DNA from: Pratylenchus scribneri
Taxonomy: Eukaryota; Nematoda; Chromadorea; Rhabditida; Pratylenchidae
NCBI GenBank assembly: GCA_030063045.1
Contig: JAQSEB010000040.1
Location: forward strand, 744,001 to 808,000
DNA length: 64,000 nt
Direction of reading: 5' to 3'
Positions 34,371 to 46,744 of the stretch are shown piece after piece (position 1 is the stretch's first letter; every line of letters begins with the position of its first letter). The position numbers and the translations under genes are program-made. The notes below the pieces were generated by a model. It was not told the origin of the DNA. It searched no databases and was given only the letters and a program-made list of their open reading frames with translations.

Positions 34371-34733
34371 CCGACACTAGCGGACCCGACACTTGCTGAC
34401 GAAACGGTCTAGCGCTGATGGTGGTAAAGCTATTGTGGCATTGTTTATGGCTTATTATTAGTCATAAAATTAGCTACAAAATGACCTTAAAAGCATTGGC
34501 TAATGTTGAATATTTACCGAGTTATGGCCAAAAAACTGTTATTTTAATTAAAATTCTGTTTTTGTTTGTTTTTTAGCCATAACTCAGTGAATATTCAACA
34601 TTGGCCAATGCTTTTAATGTCATTTTGTAGTTAATTTTATGGCCAATAATATGCCATAAACTATACCAAAATCGCTTTACCACCATCGGCGCTAGACCGT
34701 TTCGTCCGCAAGTGTCGGGTCCGCAAGTGTCAC
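34371..34733. mobile_element. Palindromic foldback element with 15-bp terminal units
   Basis: Arms of about 170 bp. The ends hold two tandem units of GACACTTGCGGACCC (complement on the right), then GACGAAACGGTCTAGCGC and AATGTTGAATATT. The arms meet around GTTATTTTAATTAAAATT. A half copy is present at 22672-22960 and an end fragment at 28495-28550. It separates the 33344 and 35277 genes. Confidence 0.85.
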
Positions 34734-34939
34734 AATACGCCGAGTATACCCGATTTGATTTTGATACCCATAGTGATCGAAGATTTTATAATTTATCTCT
34801 CGCTTTCTTCTTAATTCATAGTTGATATTTCATATAATGACAAATGTGTGGTCCTGCTGTACTGTATTATTTTTTGACACAAAAATAAATTGTATATTTT
34901 CCTTCTACCAATCATTCAAGGCCGAAATCATCTACTGGA

Positions 34940-35030
34940 CGTATGGGAATTTTGCCCTGAGCAATTTTGTAAATTAAAAAGCTAGTTTGTAGAGGGCAAA
35001 ATTGCATCAATTGGTAGACTACCAATGCCA
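34940..35030. promoter_or_regulatory. Shared upstream module before the 35277 gene
   Basis: CGTATGGGAATTTTGCCC and TGAGCAATTTTG, then at 35004-35030 CATCAATTGGTAGACTACCA continuing ATGCC. This is the reverse complement of the module at 17450 and 32650, so relative to each downstream gene the order and orientation agree. The palindrome is about 250 bp from the start codon. Confidence 0.4.
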
Positions 35031-35276
35031 ATCTAGAACGTAAATTATAATTATTTGAAATATGAAGGTTCACTCATCTCTTCAACTTCGCCAGTTATTC
35101 ATTAGCCAAAATTTTATTGGTGCAATATAGTCAATTAATTCTTTGACTTTCTATGCAAAATGAGTAAATAATTTTTTTCAGAATATTTAAATTGCTTTAC
35201 CAAAATTCAGGTTTTCGACTGAACATTTATAATAAAAAAACTTTTAATTGACTTATAAGATTTCGTTACATACAAT

Positions 35277-38200
35277 ATGAATTTTATTGGGCAAAATTGC
35301 TGCAATGCAAGATGCCGCCAAATCTTCAACTCAACGAATGTGCGAAATATAGCTTTTATTCGTCATCATGATGATCGAAAGTGCCATTATTGTTCCAACG
35401 AATGTGTCCAAGGCTTTTTGGAAGCATACGGCGAGTGCGCTTGTAGGGAGCCGGCGACTTTGACCGATGTTATTCCATTCCGTATTGATCAAGTGGATGG
35501 ACTTGAAGCAGATGATGGAATTGCAAATGTGAGTTCAGTTTTTGTTAAATTTTTTAAATTAATAAAACTAGCCCCTTCGAGGCTCTTTAACCTTGAGATA
35601 TGTGGATCTATACTTGGGACACTTCGTGTCTGGAATCCCTGCGGGATTTCACTGGGTCTAGGTGATTTTGTAGCATTTATTGGTTTAATCTCCCTTTATC
35701 CGGTTTAATCTAACGCACTCCCAGGCCTCATATTTCCATCTTCACCCCTTCGGGGCTCAGGAGGTGGCCTCCGGCCCCTTCCCTCCATTTTGTCACTTAA
35801 TCCCTCTTAATCCACCTTAATCCTCCTTTATCCGGCGTAATCCCGCGCACTCCTGGGTCTTCTGTTTCCATCTTCACCCCTTCGGGGCTCAGAGGAGGCC
35901 ACGCAGAATAACATTATCGATGTTGGTAAAGCAGATTTTTTGGTATTTTTTCATAAATGTTTATTTTTTAAATACAATATATTAACCCCCTTTTTCGAGG
36001 TTTAAATAGTTTCATTGGTTATTCAAATTGGACTTTTCTGCATAAAATATAAATTATAAAATAACAAAAAAATATATATATTCAGGTTCAATTTGATCCG
36101 AATTCCGAAGAAGACAGAGAACGAATGCTTGCTGCTTTGGAACAAAATGCCCAAAATGTTGGACAGCAGGATGCCAAAATGCGTGAAGATATAATTGGAT
36201 TTTTTGTAAATTTTTTTTTCATTTATATAATTTCATGACTCATGCTAAAATAAGCGAGAATATTTTATTTTTGGTGGAATTTTCTTCAAAATATGCAATA
36301 AAATTGTCATTTTTTTTTTGAAAATATGACTGACACAGTCGATTTATAGATTGATTATCTGTTGGTGATTTTTTAAATTAAAAATAAAAATAGGAAAAAT
36401 TCTATAAAAATTACTTATTAATTTTATCCGATAATTATTTAAAATAAAAAAAATAAATTAATTAAAAATTTATTCTATGTTCTACATATGATTATATATT
36501 AAATATTTAGATATTGTTTTTTAAGGGTAATACAATGGGAATGCAACAACAAAACAATGATGAGCCTGATGAGAAAACTCGTGCCATTATTACCGACATC
36601 GTTCATGTCAATTTTGATCGCCATCTGAAACAGGTCAAATGATCAGCCAAAAAAAAGATTAGAAAAAATTTTTAGTTGTTTTCTAAAAAAGGTGATGCAA
36701 AAGCCTTTGATGAAGCAACTGAACTTTTCTTCTACAAAAGTTGCATTGAATTGAAGCAAAAGTTGAATGGAAATTGTGAGGAGGACATCAAAAAGGCACA
36801 TGAGTTTCTAAAGACGGAAATAAAGGTGGGGTATTGGAAAATGTTATTTTTCGGCTCTGTGAAAATTTTAGGTACCAAATTGGACAAAAAAATCAATTAG
36901 TATTAACTAGGGTTGCGCCCCCGCAGTGCGGGGGCGGGTTGTGCGGGGGTCGGGGTTTGCGGGGTTGGCACTTGCGGGTTCGGGTTCGGGGGTGACCCCT
37001 TGCGGGGGCCCCCGCGGGGATCCCCGCGGGGGCGGGGGTAGCGTAAATTTTTTAAAAAGCCACATTTTCCAAATAAAAAATTTTTTTTGAAGAAAAATTT
37101 CATCCAAAAATGGCTGCGCAGCGAAAAATTTTATCTAAAAATAGCCTCGCAGAGAAAAATTTTAATAAAAAATTTTACTATCCTACAAAAATTTGGTCAA
37201 AATTTCCCTATCGAACCCCATTTTCCCTGAAAAATCCAATAATATGGGGTGCATTTTCACCCCCGCGGGGGTGCGGGGGCGCGGGGGTGGCTCTTGCGGG
37301 GATGCGGGGGCGCGGGGGTGGCATATGCGGGGATAGGGTCGGGGGTGAAACCCAAAAAGTGCGGGGATCCCCGTCGGGGGTGACCCCCGCGGGTGCGGGG
37401 GCGCAACCCTAGTATTAACAACATTTTTTGGGTAAGAAGGCAAAATAATTGGCCAAGAATAGATATTTACCGAGTTATGTTCAAAATTTGTTGAATTAAT
37501 TACTAAAATTGTGTTCTTAACTGTTTGTATTTTCCATACCATTCAGCTTATTAAACTGACAATTTCTTTACAGAAATCGTATAATACTACAAGGATGGAA
37601 ATTGAAGAGATTAAGAAGATGGAAATTTTAAAGACAATGCTGATTGTGGCAAGTGGCGTTATAATTGGTGGAGGAATTGGTTCAGGAACTGCTGCTCTTC
37701 TATATGGCTATAGGGTAAATTGATTTTCTATTTGTTTGGTCTTAGGTTTCAAACCAAAAGTAAGACACATTGAATGAGAAATATTTATTTATTTATTTAA
37801 TCAAATCAAAGTCTTTATTTGGGAACAAAACAATTTAATATGAATATTGGAGATAAATCCAAGAATGGAATTAAGAATGAGAATGGGGAAATGAGGAAAT
37901 TAGACACACTGCTACGTATGGAATTATAATATTATACTTATAAGATAATAGCATTGAGATACATGGTTAATTAAGCTTTTTATATATTTTTTGAGATGGT
38001 TAGATAGATAGAAAGATTCTGATGCGATGATAAAAGTTCTAAAAATTGAAATTATCAACAGTTTTGGATATAGGAAAAAGAAATTAATTTGATAATTTAC
38101 AACTTATTCCAAATTGATATATATTCACATTTTTAACACGCATAATTAAAACAGAAAAAATATATAGAAAATTCGGCGCCACTTGCATACTTGGACTTTT

Positions 38201-38873
38201 TGAAAAATTTTTGGTACTTATCCAGTTTGTATCCCATTTTTGGGTCGAATTTTGTTTCAAAAAAATTTTTTATGGAAGTGATACATCAATCAACGCGTTT
38301 CGATGAGCTGCTGGTTACGAAAATGTTATTGGTCTCGCATAAAACTCTAAAATGAAAAAGTTATGGCCATTTGAAAATGACAAAAGTGCTTGGTCTCCAA
38401 TATGGCTCGGAAGTTGTGAAATTTTTTCTAACAAAATATAGCTCATTCGATTCGTTTGGACTTCAAATATTTATAAAAATTTGACAAATAAAAAAAAATG
38501 AAAAAAAAGCATAAAAAAGTAAAAATTACATTAAAAAAAAAGTAAAAAAATCATATATAAAAAAAAGTTTAGTCCAAATATGCAAGTAGGGCCGAAAAGA
38601 ATTCTTTTAATTTGAATTTCTATAATATAAGTTCAATTTTTCTAGGCGGCAACTTCTATAGGAATTGGTGCTGTAATTGGAGGAGGAATTGGAGGTGGTG
38701 CCGCATACTGTTTTAGAGATGAGATCGAGAAGAAATGCAAATTGTACTCGAAAAAGATTTGGAAGGAGCTGTATGGAAAGAAGAATTTTCTCCATTCATT
38801 CTTTTACCATCTTGAACGCGACAATTTCTTCAATAACTTCTACATCGACGCTACAGCTGATTTGATCCAATGA
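35277..38873 (+). CDS. Cys-cluster, glycine-zipper membrane protein (6 exons, 332 aa)
   Basis: Exons 35277-35528, 36086-36205, 36526-36633, 36676-36825, 37574-37714 and 38646-38873; all junctions are phase 0 with good signals (AAT|GTGAGT, TTCAG, TTTTTAG, TTTACAG). The intron 36634-36675 is only 42 nt. Residues 8-56 contain eight cysteines, including CCNARC and CHYCSNEC, a likely zinc-binding or disulfide module. The middle is charged, with acidic and helical sequence. Residues about 231-254 and 258-279 are two hydrophobic, glycine-zipper segments (VIIGGGIGSG and AVIGGGIGGG) that would pack as a membrane hairpin. The C-terminus is basic and aromatic. There is no signal peptide. AATAAA lies about 100 nt after the stop. 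Two introns hold repeats and a third a hAT MITE. I recognise no family. Confidence 0.75.
35552..35895. repeat. CTTCGGGG-type repeat in intron 1
   Basis: Two copies of CACCCCTTCGGGGCTCAG and several TAATCC(N)CTTTATCCGG words with CGCACTCC. It is related to the C-rich half of the foldback at 21229-22417. It is clearly richer in GC than its surroundings. Confidence 0.6.
36908..37411. mobile_element. GC-rich non-autonomous hAT element (MITE), 504 bp
   Basis: Terminal inverted repeats TAGGGTTGCGCCCCCGC at both ends, flanked by an exact 8-bp target duplication GTATTAAC. The length of the duplication and the TAGGGTTGC ends are typical of the hAT superfamily. The interior is G-rich tandem sequence (GCGGGG words) on each side of an AT-rich centre. 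No transposase. It lies in the 36826-37573 intron; open frames inside it are compositional. Confidence 0.9.
38174..38594. mobile_element. Foldback element in intron 5
   Basis: The left CCACTTGCATACTTGGACT pairs with the right AGTCCAAATATGCAAGTAGG. The interior includes CGCGTTTCGATGAGCTG, a diverged form of the core motif seen at 12251, 15148 and 6475, and a complementary AGCTCATTCGATTCG. It lies in the 37715-38645 intron. Confidence 0.6.
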
Positions 38874-39104
38874 AATAGAACTGTAAATGGTTGAAGAAAC
38901 AACGTGGAAAGAAATAATTCGTATCAGGAAAATAATACAAACTAACTTATGTTATAAATTTAATCTTGTTGAAAATAAATTTAAAATAAAATCTTAAGGA
39001 CTACTTATATTAAGAAAAATGAATATGTCATAAAATCAATATTAAATTATTAAAAAAATTTTTTTAGCATTTTTTTTTCATTCAATAGCGATAAAATTTC
39101 CTAA

Positions 39105-39755
39105 ATAATGCATTTACAAATTGATAAAATTTTTAAAATATTATTTTCTTTACATTAAACCTCATTAATTAAAATATTTTTGCAACTGAATTGGATTAAC
39201 CTAGAAAATGAAATTTTAAAAATTTCTTTGAAAATAATTTTTGTTCAAATTCACTTAAAATTTTCTAAATAATGCATTTAGCTATAGAAAAGATTTTCAA
39301 AATATTATTTTATATTCAATAGAGGGATTTGATTAAAAGATTTTTGCAACTGAAATGGATTAACCTAGAAAATGAAATTTTAAAAATTTCTTTGAAAATA
39401 ATTTTTGTTCAAATTCACTTAAAATTTTCTAAATAATGCATTTAGCTATAGAAAAGATTTTTAAAATATTATTTTATACTCAATAGAGGGATTTGATTAA
39501 AAGATTTTTGCAACTGAAATGGATTAACCTAGAAAATGAAATTTTAAAAATTTCTTTGAAAATAATTTTTGTTCAAATTCACTTAAAATTTCCTAAATAA
39601 TGCATTTACAAATTGATAAAATTTTTAAAATATTATTTTCTTTACATTAACCTCACTAATCAAAATATTTTTGCAACTGAAATGGATTAACCTAGAAAAT
39701 GAAATTTTAAAAATTTCTTTGAAAATAATTTTTGTTCAAATTCACTTAAAATTTC
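39105..39755. repeat. Satellite block I, about four monomers
   Basis: First monomers of a 163-164 bp satellite. Each contains GGATTAACCTAGAAAATGAA and AATAATTTTTGTTCAAATTC. Two middle variants are already present: one with CTTTACATTAAACCTC and one with CAATAGAGGGATTTGATT. It starts about 230 bp after the stop of the 35277 gene. Confidence 0.95.
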
Positions 39756-40527
39756 CCACAGTGAGCATGAAGGACAAGCTATTTTCCGAAAAGCAATTCA
39801 TATCATGTTTCGTACAACTGAAGAAGGACAATTATCTTAAAAGAAATGAAAAATTTTGAGGAAAATTGATGAGAGGATTTCATTTATCAAAATCACCAAT
39901 ATCCATTGAAGTATGGATATCACTTTGCATTATTTTTATAATGTCAATATAATTATTTAACCATTATTCTGATTCACAAAGTAATTCACTGTCTTTTATA
40001 ATTTATTTTGATTATTCAAAATTTCTGCTAAATAACAACATAATAATACACGATCTTTTATATTTTTTTTTTGATTATTTTAATCGTTCATTTCCTTCCA
40101 TTCAATAATGACAATATTTAAATAAATTGTCATATAAACCCTATGATTTATAAACTTTAATCATGTATTTTTTCTAATTATTATTTTTAAAAATAATTGC
40201 TTTTTATTTAAATTAAATTAATTTTTTTTCACAGTTGAATAAAATTCTTGTTTAAAAACTAAAATTATATCTAGTAGGTAGAGACGTTTTATAAAAGGGT
40301 TTTTTAAAATAATAAAAATCCAATTATTTTTTGGGATAATTTCGGCTTATGATGGATTTATTTCTTTTTCAATATTATTTAATTACCTGTTGAGTTGTTA
40401 ATAAAAATTGATAGAAAAATCAAATTAACTGTACACAATTCTTTTTAGTATTTTTCTTTTCTAAATTAAGCGACTTTTATAATCCTAAAAATTTTTTCAA
40501 TTTTTTTGCTTTCTAATCTAACAGTAA
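39756..40527. other. Non-satellite island, copy 1
   Basis: About 770 bp that do not match the satellite, beginning CCACAGTGAGCATGAAGGAC. Repeated almost unchanged at 45973-46744. AT-rich; the short frame running into it from the satellite is not a gene. Origin unknown. Confidence 0.85.
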
Positions 40528-43500
40528 ATAATAGAAAATAATTTTTGTTCAAATTCATTTAAAATTTCCTAAATATTGCATTAACAAATTGATAAAATTT
40601 TTAAAATATTATTTTATACTCAATAGAGGGATTTGATTAAAAGATTTTTGCAACTGAAATGGATTAACCTAGAAAATGAAATTTTAAAAATTTTTTTGAA
40701 AATAATTTTTATTCAAATTCAATTAAAATTTCCTAAATATTGCATTTACAAATTGATAAAATTTTTAAAATATTATTTTCTTTACATTAAACCTCATTAA
40801 TTAAAATATTTTGCAACTGAATTGGATTAACCTAGAAAATGAAAATTTTAAAAATTCTTGGAAAATAATTTTTGTTCAAATTCATTTAAATTTCCTAAAT
40901 ATTGCATTTACAAATTGATAAATTTTTAAAATATTATTTTATACTCAATAGAGGGATTTGATTAAAAGATTTTTGCAACTGAAATGGATTAACCTAGAAA
41001 ATGAAATTTTAAAAATTTTTTTGAAAATAATTTTTATTCAAATTCACTTAAAATTCCCTAAATATTGCATTTACAAATTGATAAAATTTTTAAAATATTA
41101 TTTTATACTCAATAGAGGGATTTGATTAAAAGATTTTTGCAACTGAAATGGATTAACCTAGAAAATGAAATTTTAAAAATTTTTTTGAAAATAATTTTTA
41201 TTCAAATTCACTTAAAATTTCCTGAATATTGCATTTCCAAATTGATAAAATTTTTAAGATATTATTTTATACTCAATAGAGGGATTTGATTAAAATATTA
41301 TTGCAATTGAAATGGATTAAACTAGAAAATGAAATTTTAAAAATTTCTTTGAAAATAATTTTTGTTCAAATTCACTTAAAATTTCCTAAATAATGCATTT
41401 ACAAATTGATAAAATTTTTAAAATATTATTTTCTTTACATTAAACCTCATTAATTAAAATATTTTTGCAACTGAATTGGATTAACCTAGAAAATGAAATT
41501 TTAAAAATTTTTTTGAAAATAATTTTTATTCAAATTCACTTAAAATTTCCTAAATATTGCATTTACAAATTGATAAAATTTTTAAGATATTATTTTATAC
41601 TCAATAGAGGGATTTGATTAAAATATTATTGCAATTGAAATGGATTAAACTAGAAAATGAAATTTTAAAAATTTCTTTGAAAATAATTTTTGTTTAAATT
41701 CACTTAAAATTTCCTAAATAATGCATTTACAAATTGATAAAATTTTTAAAATATTATTTTCTTTACATTAAACCTCATTAATTAAAATATTTTTGCAACT
41801 GAATTGGATTAACCTAGAAAATGAAATTTTAAAAATTTTTTTGAAAATAATTTTTGTTCAATTTCATTTAAAATTTCCTAAATATTGCATTTACAAATTG
41901 ATAAAATTTTTAAAATATTATTTTATACTCAATAGAGGGATTTGATTAAAAGATTTTTGCAACTGAAATGGATTAATCTAGAAAATGAAATTTTAAAAAT
42001 TTTTTTGAAAATAATTTTTATTCAAATTCACTTAAAATTTCCTAAATATTGCATTTACAAATTGATAAAATTTTTAAAATATTATTTTATACTCAATAGA
42101 GGGATTTGATTAAAAGATTTTTGCAACTGAAATGGATTAACCTAGAAAATGAAATTTTAAAAATTTTTTGAAAATAATTTTTATTCAAATTCACTTAAAA
42201 TTTCCTAAATAATGCATTTACAAATTGATGAAATTTTTAAAATATTATTTTCTTTACATTAAACCTCATTAATTAAAATATTTTTGCAACTGAATTGGAT
42301 TAACCTAGAAAATGAAATTTTAAAAATTTTTTTGAAAATAATTTTTATTCAAATTCACTTAAAATTTCCTAAATATTGCATTTACAAATTGATAAAATTT
42401 TTAAAATATTATTTTCTTTACATTAAACCTCATTAATTAAAATATTTTTGCAACTGAATTGGATTAACCTAGAAAATGAAATTTTAAAAATTTCTTTGAA
42501 AATAATTTTTGTTCAAATTCACTTAAAATTTCCTAAATAATGCATTTAGCTATAGAAAAGATTTTCAAAATATTATTTTATATTCAATAGAGGGATTTGA
42601 TTAAAAGATTTTTGCAACTGAAATGGATTAACCTAGAAAATGAAATTTTAAAAATTTCTTTGAAAATAATTTTTGTTCAAATTCACTTAAAATTTTCTAA
42701 ATAATGCATTTAGCTATAGAAAAGATTTTTAAAATATTATTTTATACTCAATAGAGGGATTTGATTAAAAGATTTTTGCAACTGAAATGGATTAACCTAG
42801 AAAATGAAATTTTAAAAATTTCTTTGAAAATAATTTTTGTTCAAATTCACTTAAAATTTCCTAAATAATGCATTTACAAATTGATAAAATTTTTAAAATA
42901 TTATTTTCTTTACATTAACCTCACTAATCAAAATATTTTTGCAACTGAAATGGATTAACCTAGAAAATGAAATTTTAAAAATTTTTTTGAAAATAATTTT
43001 TATTCAAATTCACTTAAAATTTCCTAAATATTGCATTTACAAATTGATAAAATTTTTAAAATATTATTTTCTTTACATTAAACCTCATTAATTAAAATAT
43101 TTTTGCAACTGAATTGGATTAACCTAGAAAATGAAATTTTAAAAATTTTTTTGAAAATAATTTTTATTCAAATTCACTTAAAATTTCCTAAATATTGCAT
43201 TTACAAATTGATAAAATTTTTAAGATATTATTTTATACTCAATAGAGGGATTTGATTAAAATATTATTGCAATTGAAATGGATTAAACTAGAAAATGAAA
43301 TTTTAAAAATTTCTTTGAAAATAATTTTTGTTCAAATTCACTTAAAATTTCCTAAATAATGCATTTACAAATTGATAAAATTTTTAAAATATTATTTTCT
43401 TTACATTAAACCTCATTAATTAAAATATTTTTGCAACTGAATTGGATTAACCTAGAAAATGAAATTTTAAAAATTTTTTTGAAAATAATTTTTATTCAAA

Positions 43501-45972
43501 TTCACTTAAAATTTCCTAAATATTGCATTTACAAATTGATAAAATTTTTAAGATATTATTTTATACTCAATAGAGGGATTTGATTAAAATATTATTGCAA
43601 TTGAAATGGATTAAACTAGAAAATGAAATTTTAAAAATTTCTTTGAAAATAATTTTTGTTTAAATTCACTTAAAATTTCCTAAATAATGCATTTACAAAT
43701 TGATAAAATTTTTAAAATATTATTTTCTTTACATTAAACCTCATTAATTAAAATATTTTTGCAACTGAATTGGATTAACCTAGAAAATGAAATTTTAAAA
43801 ATTTTTTTGAAAATAATTTTTGTTCAATTTCATTTAAAATTTCCTAAATATTGCATTTACAAATTGATAAAATTTTTAAAATATTATTTTATACTCAATA
43901 GAGGGATTTGATTAAAAGATTTTTGCAACTGAAATGGATTAATCTAGAAAATGAAATTTTAAAAATTTTTTTGAAAATAATTTTTATTCAAATTCACTTA
44001 AAATTTCCTAAATATTGCATTTACAAATTGATAAAATTTTTAAAATATTATTTTATACTCAATAGAGGGATTTGATTAAAAGATTTTTGCAACTGAAATG
44101 GATTAACCTAGAAAATGAAATTTTAAAAATTTTTTGAAAATAATTTTTATTCAAATTCACTTAAAATTTCCTAAATAATGCATTTACAAATTGATGAAAT
44201 TTTTAAAATATTATTTTCTTTACATTAAACCTCATTAATTAAAATATTTTTGCAACTGAATTGGATTAACCTAGAAAATGAAATTTTAAAAATTTTTTTG
44301 AAAATAATTTTTATTCAAATTCACTTAAAATTTCCTAAATATTGCATTTACAAATTGATAAAATTTTTAAAATATTATTTTCTTTACATTAAACCTCATT
44401 AATTAAAATATTTTTGCAACTGAATTGGATTAACCTAGAAAATGAAATTTTAAAAATTTCTTTGAAAATAATTTTTGTTCAAATTCACTTAAAATTTCCT
44501 AAATAATGCATTTAGCTATAGAAAAGATTTTCAAAATATTATTTTATATTCAATAGAGGGATTTGATTAAAAGATTTTTGCAACTGAAATGGATTAACCT
44601 AGAAAATGAAATTTTAAAAATTTCTTTGAAAATAATTTTTGTTCAAATTCACTTAAAATTTTCTAAATAATGCATTTAGCTATAGAAAAGATTTTTAAAA
44701 TATTATTTTATACTCAATAGAGGGATTTGATTAAAAGATTTTTGCAACTGAAATGGATTAACCTAGAAAATGAAATTTTAAAAATTTCTTTGAAAATAAT
44801 TTTTGTTCAAATTCACTTAAAATTTCCTAAATAATGCATTTACAAATTGATAAAATTTTTAAAATATTATTTTCTTTACATTAACCTCACTAATCAAAAT
44901 ATTTTTGCAACTGAAATGGATTAACCTAGAAAATGAAATTTTAAAAATTTTTTTGAAAATAATTTTTATTCAAATTCACTTAAAATTTCCTAAATATTGC
45001 ATTTACAAATTGATAAAATTTTTAAAATATTATTTTCTTTACATTAAACCTCATTAATTAAAATATTTTTGCAACTGAATTGGATTAACCTAGAAAATGA
45101 AATTTTAAAAATTTTTTTGAAAATAATTTTTATTCAAATTCACTTAAAATTTCCTAAATATTGCATTTACAAATTGATGAAATTTTTAAAATATTATTTT
45201 CTTTACATTAAACCTCATTAATTAAAATATTTTTGCAACTGAATTGGATTAACCTAGAAAATGAAATTTTAAAAATTTTTTTGAAAATAATTTTTATTCA
45301 AATTCACTTAAAATTTCCTAAATATTGCATTTACAAATTGATAAAATTTTTAAAATATTATTTTCTTTACATTAAACCTCATTAATTAAAATATTTTTGC
45401 AACTGAATTGGATTAACCTAGAAAATGAAATTTTAAAAATTTCTTTGAAAATAATTTTTGTTCAAATTCACTTAAAATTTTCTAAATAATGCATTTAGCT
45501 ATAGAAAAGATTTTCAAAATATTATTTTATATTCAATAGAGGGATTTGATTAAAAGATTTTTGCAACTGAAATGGATTAACCTAGAAAATGAAATTTTAA
45601 AAATTTCTTTGAAAATAATTTTTGTTCAAATTCACTTAAAATTTTCTAAATAATGCATTTAGCTATAGAAAAGATTTTTAAAATATTATTTTATACTCAA
45701 TAGAGGGATTTGATTAAAAGATTTTTGCAACTGAAATGGATTAACCTAGAAAATGAAATTTTAAAAATTTCTTTGAAAATAATTTTTGTTCAAATTCACT
45801 TAAAATTTCCTAAATAATGCATTTACAAATTGATAAAATTTTTAAAATATTATTTTCTTTACATTAACCTCACTAATCAAAATATTTTTGCAACTGAAAT
45901 GGATTAACCTAGAAAATGAAATTTTAAAAATTTCTTTGAAAATAATTTTTGTTCAAATTCACTTAAAATTTC
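40528..45972. repeat. Satellite block II, about 33 monomers with higher-order repeats
   Basis: Monomers of 163-166 bp in at least three types (CTTTACATTAAACC, CAATAGAGGGATTTG, and a GCATTTAGCTATAGAAAAG variant). A 12-monomer stretch is duplicated: the same rare words recur 1,966-1,967 bp apart (for example near 42165 and 44132). Confidence 0.95.
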
Positions 45973-46744
45973 CCACAGTGAGCATGAAGGACAAGCTATT
46001 TTCCTAAAAGCAATTCATATCATGTTTCGTACAACTGAAGAAGGACAATTATCTTAAAAGAAATGAAAAATTTTGAGGAAAATTGATGAGAGGATTTCAT
46101 TTATCAAAATCACCAATATCCATTGAAGTATGGATATCACTTTGCATTATTTTTATAATGTCAATATAATTATTTAACCATTATTCTGATTCACAAAGTA
46201 ATTCACTGTCTTTTATAATTTATTTTGATTATTCAAAATTTCTGCTAAATAACAACATAATAATACACGATCTTTTATATTTTTTTTTTGATTATTTTAA
46301 TCGTTCATTTCCTTCCATTCAATAATGACAATATTTAAATAAATTGTCATATAAACCCTATGATTTATAAACTTTAATCATGTATTTTTTCTAATTATTA
46401 TTTTTAAAAATAATTGCTTTTTATTTAAATTAAATTAATTTTTTTTCACAGTTGAATAAAATTCTTGTTTAAAAATTAAAATTATATCTAGTAGGTAGAG
46501 ACGTTTTATAAAAGGGTTTTTTAAAATAATAAAAATCCAATTATTTTTTGGGATAATTTTGGCTTATGATGGATTTATTTCTTTTTCAATATTATTTAAT
46601 TACCTGTTGAGTTGTTAATAAAAATTGATAGAAAAATCAAATTAACTGTACACAATTCTTTTTAGTATTTTTCTTTTCTAAATTAAGCGACTTTTATAAT
46701 CCTAAAAATTTTTTCAATTTTTTTGCTTTCTAATCTAACAGTAA
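45973..46744. other. Non-satellite island, copy 2
   Basis: Second copy of the 39756-40527 island, shifted by 6,217 bp, with few base differences (for example CGGCTTATG against TGGCTTATG). It defines the largest higher-order repeat of the array together with block II. Confidence 0.9.

Noticed and set aside
34371..34733. Possible hammerhead-type ribozyme (GAAAC and CTGATGG words)
   Set aside because: The conserved core order and the CTGANGA motif are absent; the words belong to palindrome arms.
36903..37542. Pro/Gly/Arg-rich frames on both strands
   Set aside because: They lie in the GC-rich hAT MITE and its flanks; composition keeps several frames open.
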